From: Mercenaria mercenaria
Taxonomy: Eukaryota; Mollusca; Bivalvia; Venerida; Veneridae
DNA: 64,000 nucleotides
Assembly: GCF_021730395.1 (NCBI RefSeq)
Contig: NC_069362.1
Span: 90,660,001 to 90,724,000, forward strand
Direction: 5' to 3'
Under the pieces are notes generated by a model. It saw only the letters and a program-made list of their open reading frames with translations. It had not been told where the DNA came from and searched no databases. Positions within the stretch are counted from its first letter, which is position 1; every line of letters starts with the position of its first letter. Shown here in pieces: positions 57,601 through 64,000 of this stretch. The translations under genes and the position numbers were made by a program.

Positions 57601-60600
57601 ATAATTATTGTCGAGATAATATATTATCCGAGAATGTTACATCATATATTGTACTGTACACTGAATTTTTGCATGCTTTGTGTCTCCAAAAATTTGAAAC
57701 ATACACAATATTTACATTGCGTTCTTGGACTGAAAATATTTGTTGTTTCAAGTGTAATACTAAATGCAGCAAATCTCATTTCAGGACGTGACACTTCATA
57801 GTTGACACCATGTAACAAAACTTATATAACAAGAATTTGCAAAGAAAATGTATATGCTTTACAAACCTGGCTTGGTGGCTGATTTTCTGGTAGTCTGTAG
57901 AAGTCTGTGATATTTTCAAATTCTGGAGAATTATCGTTGACATCAATTACGACAATATGAACTTCTGCAGAACTGGTGCGAGGAGGGATACCTTTGTCCA
58001 TAGCCTGAGTAAAATACATACAATTTGTTTGCCAACAATGGCTTTGATTTCACGTTGACACAGACGACAAAGCAAAATGATGAATAGTGATAGCATAGGA
58101 TACGAGTCAACTGAGCAGATCAGTATAATCACTATACTTACCAAATTGGTTATCTAGAAAACATGTTTATATTATTCTGTCCAATTGACACATCATCCTA
58201 GCTTATAAGTACATTATAATTTTTTGAGAATCCGCAAGTAACACATAGATAACTATAAAAAATAATTATCATGGCATGGGATTTTAAAGGCGCTATAAAA
58301 ATCAGTTTGGCAATGTGTTGTGATAGTAAAGTCGTGTAAAGTTAAAAGTAGTTTTCGGAGCAGAACAATACACCTTACATATATTGCAAGACTATTATGA
58401 AAGCACAAGCGAATTTACATTATATTATTCACTAAGGAATGAAACTAGAACAGAAAAAAATAAATAATATGCTTACCGTGACTATGATCTCATAACGTTT
58501 CTTCTGTTCATAGTCAAATGTTCCATTTAATGTTAACTTCCCCTTTTCATCGATGTTGATAAAAATACCTACAAAAACAAATAACAAATAATGGCTTATT
58601 ATACGGAGCAAATTTCTGCAATGTACATTTTTAAATTTTGTAAATAATTAATCTAATTTAGACGTTACCGACAGCGACAAAGTGCACTGATTTTTCTTGG
58701 TTCCTACAAACGCCATGAATTAAATACTAGGATAAAAATACAACTGTGTTAGCTTTCTTTAAAAGCTAGTCAGTGACCCATTTAGTACGCTATTTTTCAA
58801 CAGTAGACTGAACGATCTGTGAATTACATATACTAGTACATGTATACCGTGAACCACAGACACTTGGGGCTCGGACCTCCACACACCTCATTCTCCTCCG
58901 CCCCTGGTTAAGTTTAGCCAATATATTTTAGCATTTCACCATGTATTAAGCATATGTGACGATCATAAAACGCATTTTGTAACATTGCAGCGTGTTTTTA
59001 AAAAATGTATTTTTACCATCAATGCTCTCAAGAAAAAAAATGTATTTTTACCATTAATGCTCTACTACAAGATATGAAACATCTCACGAACACTAGGGAA
59101 ACAATAGCCAGTTAAACGTTTAAATGAACCCCTACAATTGAATCACTGGTATCAATCGTCAGATCTGTTACCATTCTGTCAAATTACACCGGTCCCGACA
59201 ACTGTCATTTGTATTCCGACGAGAAATCAATAAATAATATAAATCAATCTATCTAAATTCTATGGAACACTTCCTTGCGAAAAGATCCCTGCTTTGAACT
59301 GCGCAAATCGTTGCCGGGTACCAAAATAGATACCATTTCGACTGTATTATACCGGATTATCGCTTCAGCACGTGTTACACGAGGTTTGTTTACATAAAGA
59401 AGTGATGATCTGGTTTAACATAGCCGTAAGAATAACAATTTTGGTTCCCGGTTTATGGCATGCGCTACACAAAGCGAGGGTCCAGCGCAAGCAAGTGTTC
59501 CCATTGTTCGTGCTATGTTGCATATCTTGTAGTATTGAAAGCATTGATGGTAAAAAATACATTTTTTAAAAACACGCTGAAATGTTACAAAATGCATTTT
59601 ATGATCGTCACATACGCTTAATACATGGTGAAATGCTAAAATATGTTGGTCAAACTTAACCAGGGGCGGAGAAGAATGTGGTGTGTGGAGGTCCGAGCCC
59701 CAAGTGTCTGTGCCGTGAACTAGTTAGCAAAAAAATAAACAGCGTTCATTTAAAAAGAATCTCTTTGGCTTTATATATTGCAAACATTTCTTCTATGCTT
59801 ATCAGTCTGGCTGGAATAAAAACGCTGATATAACAACTCAAAACAACTAGTTGTTCCAAAAAGCAAAACTGTGAGGTACGATGATCGTAGTTTTTCATCA
59901 GTTGCACCGAAGTTATGGAATACTCTTCCGGCTACCATTAGAGACGCTAAAAGTCTGGATGCTTTCAAAAGGTCATTAAAAACACACTTTTTCTTCAAGG
60001 TGTATTGAAACTGACTTTGCACTGGAAGGCAAGCTGTTGTATGACTGTGCAATAGAAGTTATTTACTGTTGTTCATTGTACTTTAAAATATCTAGTATAA
60101 TTAATATGTAGAGTCAAACCTGATTCTAGCTGACTACCTTTTAATCTTGATATATTTTTAAATATATATTTATGTGTTGTTTTGTGTGTCCATATCATTC
60201 TGTGATATGTAGGCCTACTTTGTACAGCGCTTTTGAACGTTTATTTTATAGATGAATGTATAACAGAAGTTGAAGAATATTGTTTAATTATGAATAGGGA
60301 TAAAGTTTGAAAATTTAAAGTAAAATATTTACTGTCATTGGTGTTGGTGTTCAGCGTGTACGATATTTCAGCATTTAGACCTTCATCAATGTCGGTTGCC
60401 GTCACGTTTGTGTGGGTGAATACTGTCGAATTCTCAAGAACAGAGATTGTAATGTTTTCATTCATAAAAACTGGGCTGTTATCATTAACATCGTTGATGG
60501 TGATTTCAACCTAAATATGATAAATTAAATCGCTTTTTACTGTTTCCTGTAGACTGTAGCTAAAAAAAATTATAAGTATACACCAGTTTGATACAAAATA

Positions 60601-63267
60601 TAATAAAGCATCAAGTAACCATTTTGATTTAAGGGAAAATGACGTTACGCCATTACTTCAATTTTATCAAACATGCAGAACTACCTTGAAAAAAGCAGAT
60701 AAATTACGTTACGCCATTACTTCCGGTTTTACAAACGAGCATAACTACCTAACGTAAAGCGTCATTTTCTTTACTCGGTTAACGTAACATAAAGCCCGGA
60801 CTCGGAATTCGGAAATGAAAATCATTTTATAAAATTAATTCCCCTGAGTAAATTTATAAAAACGGCAAACGTTACTATCTTTTTTACTTACGATAAGTTT
60901 GACATATGCAGATTTCTTAAACCATGGGCAAATATCTCAAAATCCAGTACACGGACATTTGCATTTTATTTCACCATATTATAGACCATAATTATGTTTA
61001 TTTATACTTGAAGTTTCATTAAAATCTATATTATAGAAACTGTTATGTTCGAGAAAATGTTACAAAATTGAAATTTCTCATAGACGTAAATTGTAAAAAC
61101 CTGTATGAGGTTCATGTTTCCAAAATCAGACTTCCAAAACCAAGCGCACGACCATCTGCTTTAAATTTGCCGAAATATACAAATATTTTCTAACGTTTTG
61201 AAAAGTAAGGATTTAATCAAGTTCTACATTGTAGAAAAAATAATGATCCGGGCGTGCAAAACTACCTTGAAGTTATCTTAATATATTATTAACAACAAAT
61301 TAAATATTCGAGTTCTCTATTAGAGATATAAGTAAAGCGCTGTACATAATCGTGAGGCGATTAAGATAAACCTTGATTATCATAATCACTGTCAAAGACG
61401 AGTCCCGACTTAGACTTAAAACAAACAAATAGTGAGTGTCATACAGAAGAAAATGCTGTCCTCTCTGGAATTCTGCCGTCACGGACTTGCACTGCGAATA
61501 CGTATCTGTCCGTTTTCTCCCTGTCTAGTGCAGACTGTGTCGTAATATTTCCCTGAAAAAAAAAAACGTTTTAAGACATTTATACATTTTCCTGCCGTAC
61601 TCCAGTTATTATTTTCTGTTCGTGTAAGACCTTTAACATAATCAATATTTTGTTTGAATTTATGGGAAATGACTATATAAGAGAAACGTGGCCCGCTCTC
61701 TTGCTACAACCTTTTTTAATACAAAGTGTCTAGTAGACGATCTCTCGTGGAATATAAAATTTTGTGTAAAATTATTTAAAAAGATTTCGCCAATGGTTTC
61801 AGAGGAGAATATGGCGGTATCGCCGCATGGTCATGATTTTTACATTTAAAAATAACGTGAAAGTATTTGGTAAAGATTACTAAAGAAACAGGCAATAAAA
61901 TTTTTTCAAAATCGGTCCAGTGGTTTCAGGAATTTTCAAAGTGTTCCATATAGCCATATAGGAAAATCTAGTTCCCCATTCTTGCAGCCATGTTTTTTAA
62001 TGAAACGGAGTAATTTGAACAAATTTGGCAGAGGGTTGCCCAAGGAATATTTCTGCAAATATATTTTTTCAATTAGAACAAAGGACGGACGGCGTTTTTA
62101 AAGGCTTCTAGCAGTTCGTTCTCAAGTGATCTTTAATGTCGTAATAGCACACACAAAAGTTTTGTTTTTTATAAAACGAGTGAACAAAAATTAAAGGTAA
62201 TGAAAGGTCTAGATATAGATTTTCATTCGAACATGCTTAAATATCAATAATACCTTTCATGTTTTTCCTAGACAAAAATATTATTTCGTTTTTGTAATAA
62301 CTGCTGAAAAACGTCATTGTTTTTCGCTCGAATGTACATTCTAGATATTTAACTGTATTTGTGACTTTTTAAAATGGATTGAAATCTAAAACCGCAATCG
62401 TTTGGTGGCATCATTTGATTTTCTTGGAAGTTTGAAATGTTATTAACATCGGTATGCTCTAAAAGTATGCCAAAGCAAAACTCAAGATATTACTTTTTTG
62501 TAACGCTTAATGCATTTGCAAAATGATAACTGGCGGGTTTGCTGTTATGATGTTCTGTGTTTATCTATTAGAGAAAACACACGCCTTCATCGGACGATGC
62601 ATAAACCGCTATCATAGTCTATAAACATAACTTGCTATTTTCTGCCAAAGTAAATCAATTTGAAACAACATTTGACACTTATCTATAACTTTTATCTTTT
62701 GATTCCAAATCGCGAGTATATATTTTTAGAGTGAGGCTATTACTGAAGATGATAAGATGATGATGATTTTTCTGTCCGAGCATTATCCTTAAAAATACTT
62801 GCCTCCATACATTCTTATACAATGATATATCATTCCTGTCTAAATTTTGAAAGTACTTTCATTTGTTTGTTATTGTCAGACGATCCGGATTTACGTTTGA
62901 TTCTGTGATACCTGCATAGTCTACTTGTCACCTAAATCTCTGATTATGAGCAAAAGATACATGGCCGAAGAATGCCGACCTAACAGACGACAATACGAAA
63001 TCGCACGGAAATGGCCGAATGCCGTGACTGGTTTAATATCTTAAAGTAAAATACAGTTATTCAGTGTGTTCCTAGTCGACTGTATTTACTTATATATGCA
63101 CATATGTAATATAAGCCACATCGGGTTTCTTTTTCAATAAAATGATTTTACCGTTTTTGGATCGATGATAAATACATCCGAATGTATTCCGTACCCACTA
63201 ATTAGTTCATATGTCATCTGACTAAGTGTATCGTTTGTCGTGGCGATGCAACTCCCGACGGCTATAC
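47895..63267 (-). CDS. cadherin-23/protocadherin-15-type cadherin, 3' part (18 exons)
   Basis: Exons, 5' to 3': 63152-63267, 61445-61552, 60333-60510, 58477-58568, 57867-58004, 56976-57078, 55697-56083, 55177-55313, 54828-54993, 54530-54667, 53990-54126, 53020-53223, 51646-51734, 51412-51510, 51063-51131, 49111-49305, 48809-48964, 47895-48642. All phases agree, giving about 1085 residues. Six cadherin repeats are seen, with DVNDNSPVF, DVNDNSPEF and DVNDNPPHF linkers. One linker is degenerate (GDVYDYKLMF) and the next repeat lacks the motif. Then come a membrane-proximal domain (IFVVPTKNQPSVLVNM, FHGINRTSGLLV, MNELINSNLDELAQLF) matching from memory the CDH23/PCDH15 type, one span (ILFICMAVFIFFGSLAALVV) and a long acidic tail. 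It should act in calcium-dependent adhesion at the cell surface. The 5' end lies outside the window. Confidence 0.9.
48809..48964 (-). CDS. cadherin juxtamembrane exon
   Basis: Acceptor aataatctag|ATATG, donor GTTACCAG|gtaact. Encodes YETERQETEKEAERIKEVE, a charged helix, then SRQSSKLSSMM and AVNPAFAETE. An NPAF box occurs in several cadherin-related tails. Confidence 0.88.
49111..49305 (-). CDS. cadherin transmembrane exon
   Basis: Acceptor ctttgcag|GCTTA, donor GGACCAG|gtaag. Encodes the end of the membrane-proximal domain (NLDELAQLFHQKQL, VVSHVIIDVIADPS) and the single membrane span. Confidence 0.9.
49395..50655. repeat. seven-unit tandem repeat with TGACCTTGACCTT boxes
   Basis: Boxes start at 49515, 49654, 49800, 49957, 50114, 50271 and 50428; the last four intervals are exactly 157 bp. 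Each unit also has GCTGACTCATGGGTTCTGCA, GATGAGGTGATCATTTGACC and AATCCTTCAAGGGGTT-AGGAGATA. The array ends with an (ACGG/AAGG)n tract (50556-50622) and the hairpin CCCTCCGCCACGGCGGGG. A related AATCCCCCGCCAC stands at its left end. It lies in the cadherin intron before the membrane exon. Confidence 0.9.
51063..51734 (-). CDS. cadherin membrane-proximal domain exons (three)
   Basis: Exons 51646-51734, 51412-51510 and 51063-51131, all small. Together they encode VPTKNQPSVLVNMAVGEFNN, ILGVVIQFEKIEAHQEVDSD and the HGINRTSGLLVSNERMNE block. The pattern resembles the ferredoxin-like membrane-adjacent domain of CDH23 and PCDH15. The last donor is AACGA|gtacgt, which restores the frame into the membrane exon. 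Confidence 0.82.
51785..52560. repeat. minisatellite of ~42-bp units with a 75-bp higher-order repeat
   Basis: The basic unit is about GAACATGATGCGATCATTACAACAGCCTTAAACCTGAAATTA. From 52186 to 52470 it is organised into 75-bp units (CCCGAAATAC at 52261, 52336 and 52411) that add CATTACAATATAGCAGCC. It lies in a cadherin intron. Confidence 0.9.
53020..54993 (-). CDS. cadherin repeats 5 and 6 of the visible part (four exons)
   Basis: Exons 54828-54993, 54530-54667, 53990-54126 and 53020-53223. Landmarks are LFTVDRTTGVLRC with LDREEHAQY, DVGDVNDNPPHF, then AEDRDTSDAGKLRYNV. The 54530 exon ends at donor CCTA|gtacgt, chosen because it alone keeps phase; it includes RRKRE, a furin-like basic run. 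The 53020 exon's acceptor (ttttaacgaag) is weak but phase and the AEDRD motif support it. Confidence 0.82.
53255..53563. mobile_element. palindromic MITE, about 310 bp
   Basis: CATATTTCTGCCAAC...CAGTTATTATCTAGCAAGTG...AAAACTGCGTGTTATCCA is mirrored by TGGATAACACGCAGTTTT...CAAGTGACAAAACTGCG-side and GTTGGCAGAAATATTCC. The centre lies near 53402. It abuts the acceptor side of the 53020-53223 cadherin exon. Confidence 0.82.
55177..56083 (-). CDS. cadherin exons for the degenerate repeats 3-4
   Basis: Exons 55697-56083 and 55177-55313. The first has LQGKLDYESKTNYTLSIIAQ, EVTIYVGDVYDYKLMF and N-glycosylation sites; its donor is GTTC|gtgaaaat, short of the open-frame stop. The second has SEYFNIENSTGNLFL and VVAEDGHGQNASC. 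Key acidic linker residues of the DXNDN type are absent between repeats 3 and 4. Confidence 0.8.
56516..56695. mobile_element. palindromic MITE, family P1, copy 5
   Basis: 180 bp, ends TGAGCCGTGCCATGGGAAAA / CCATGGCACGGCTCA. The usual loop is missing. Instead the core GCGCGGATGCGCAGGCTGGTCT is present twice in the same direction, so a rearrangement or gene-conversion tract is likely. Confidence 0.9.
56976..63267 (-). CDS. cadherin repeats 1-3 of the visible part (six exons)
   Basis: Exons 63152-63267, 61445-61552, 60333-60510, 58477-58568, 57867-58004 and 56976-57078. They carry FIIDPKTGNITTQSALDREK, INDVNDNSPVF, ATDIDEG, GTFDYEQKKRYEIIV, IDVNDNSPEF and STDEDSG, canonical cadherin motifs in canonical order. 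The first exon starts in mid-repeat with phase 1, so more repeats precede it. Confidence 0.88.
58848..59720. mobile_element. 873-bp element with ~250-bp inverted arms
   Basis: ACTTGGGGCTCGGACCTCCA at the left is matched inverted by TGGAGGTCCGAGCCCCAAGT at the right. The arms continue to CACGAACACTAGGG / CCCATTGTTCGTG. The left arm has an extra local duplication (AAAATGTATTTTTACCAT twice, 59006-59060). The 390-bp centre has no recognised gene. It lies in a cadherin intron. Confidence 0.82.
59840..60245 (+). mobile_element. LINE 3' end (L2/CR1-like)
   Basis: The plus strand reads KTVRYDDRSFSSVAPKLWNT, LPATIRDAKSLDAFKRSLKT, HFFFKVY and stop (59855-60010), the typical C-terminal block of L2/CR1-like proteins. 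A 3' UTR ending TTTGTACAGCGCTTTTGAACG follows. It is a 5'-truncated fragment in a cadherin intron, antisense to the gene. Confidence 0.8.
60640..61260 (-). repeat. diverged dispersed repeat, copy B (inverted)
   Basis: The reverse complement follows the order of blocks at 39170-39720 (GTGAAATAAAATG, GTCAAACTTATCG, AGTAACGTTTGCCGTT, AAATGATTTTCATTTCC, CCGAGTCCGGGCTTTAT). It also has an internal direct repeat, TTACGCCATTACTTC, at 60650 and 60710. Confidence 0.65.
61740..62110. repeat. monomers of the 'GGTCACC' repeat family
   Basis: Two or three diverged monomers (CAATGGTTTCAGAGGAGAAT, GGTCCAGTGGTTTCAGG, ATATAGCCATATAGG, GGCAGAGGGTTGCCCAAGGA) of the family at 45470-47150, in a cadherin intron; it ends near GGACGGACGG. 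Confidence 0.6.
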
Positions 63268-64000
63268 CTGCAATATAAAAATGGTGTGTAAACGAAAATT
63301 GAATTAATGTAATAATCTGTTACTTGTAAATGAATATTGGAATATCCTGTTTGATGGTAACCTGTTTTGGCGGTTACAAGGTTCTGCGCCTAAAATCGAT
63401 TCGTATTGCTGAGGTTGAGATATGTTGAAATTTAATGTGCCTTTTATATACGTCATTAGATAAAATGGCGAAGCACTATTTCACTGCGACTGTATGGTGC
63501 TAAATACTGTCGACGTGATAACAACGCGTAACAATGTAAAAATACAGGAAATAACAAACTTAGGAATGTGTTGGCGTCTATTGACTTATTCTAAGCATTT
63601 AATATTTGATACAGTGTGTGCGAATGTAATTGTTACACATTTCTGTTAAATATATTCGATTTCAAGACGCCTTTGATATAAATATAAGATCAAATACGGC
63701 AGCAATCTTTCTCGGTACCTGTATGACGCTAAACTGATACGTCAACTTAACGTCATATTATAAACGATTTATATTTAAGAAATGAAATATGTTTTCCGGT
63801 GTTCATGCGAAATGAAAACAAAATAGGATCGGAAAATCCATTAATCGCTCTCAATTTCCGTATTTTAACACTGTTGAAAAACAATTATGCGTTGGCGTCA
63901 CCTCAACCTACTATAATTATTTGGAGCGATACATGCGCTATGAAATAGTGTTTCGCCATTTCACCTACACGCTTACAAAAAGACACTGTGACACTAGATA
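63268..64000. other. cadherin intron reaching the window edge
   Basis: No further exon with a cadherin motif was found. An acceptor (atattgcag) at 63268-63276 opens the first visible exon. Confidence 0.5.

Overview
The window looks like nuclear DNA of a marine bivalve mollusc, most likely a venerid-type clam; this is a judgement from remembered repeat families, not a database match. It is AT-rich, its genes are split into short exons with GT-AG introns, and most of it is repeats: palindromic elements, tRNA-derived SINEs, dead LINEs, and arrays with degenerate monomers of about 150 bp. Three host genes can be supported, all on the minus strand. (1) A two-exon secreted PAN/Apple-like plus Link-domain protein (16461-17423). 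(2) A complete eight-exon synaptotagmin-15-like gene (24541-33802), reconstructed at 445 aa with every splice phase consistent. (3) The 3' part of a cadherin-23/protocadherin-15-type gene (47895-63267, continuing beyond the right edge). It has 18 exons giving about 1085 residues: six cadherin repeats, a membrane-proximal domain, one membrane span and an acidic tail ending in CTSF.

Layout. 614-5133 is a 4.5-kb element with 442-bp terminal inverted repeats and a 5-bp TTCTA target duplication. About 6070-9925 is a dead LINE (minus strand) interrupted by a Penelope-like reverse-transcriptase fragment. 10277-10591 may be a solitary LTR. 12028-15830 is a SINE head joined directly to a 5'-truncated LINE. 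The PAN/Link gene follows, then about 7 kb of repeat-containing intergenic DNA. The synaptotagmin gene carries a V-SINE-like SINE and two copies of a palindromic family in its introns. The 14 kb between the two large genes is a repeat nursery: an 819-bp near-perfect palindrome, a SINE inserted into a palindromic MITE with a 12-bp target duplication, a G22 run, and two foldback-like elements whose arms are inverted satellite arrays, one apparently inserted in a copy of the other. Cadherin introns carry a seven-unit array with a TGACCTTGA nuclear-receptor half-site about every 157 bp, a 75-bp minisatellite, further palindromes and a LINE 3' end.

The synaptotagmin and the cadherin are neighbours on one strand but nothing shows they are co-regulated. 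The synaptotagmin lacks most calcium-binding aspartates, so a calcium-independent membrane-trafficking role is likely. The cadherin resembles the mechanosensory tip-link class. The least described material is the long-TIR element with a zinc-finger exon and the nested foldback pair at 42.4-45.5 kb.
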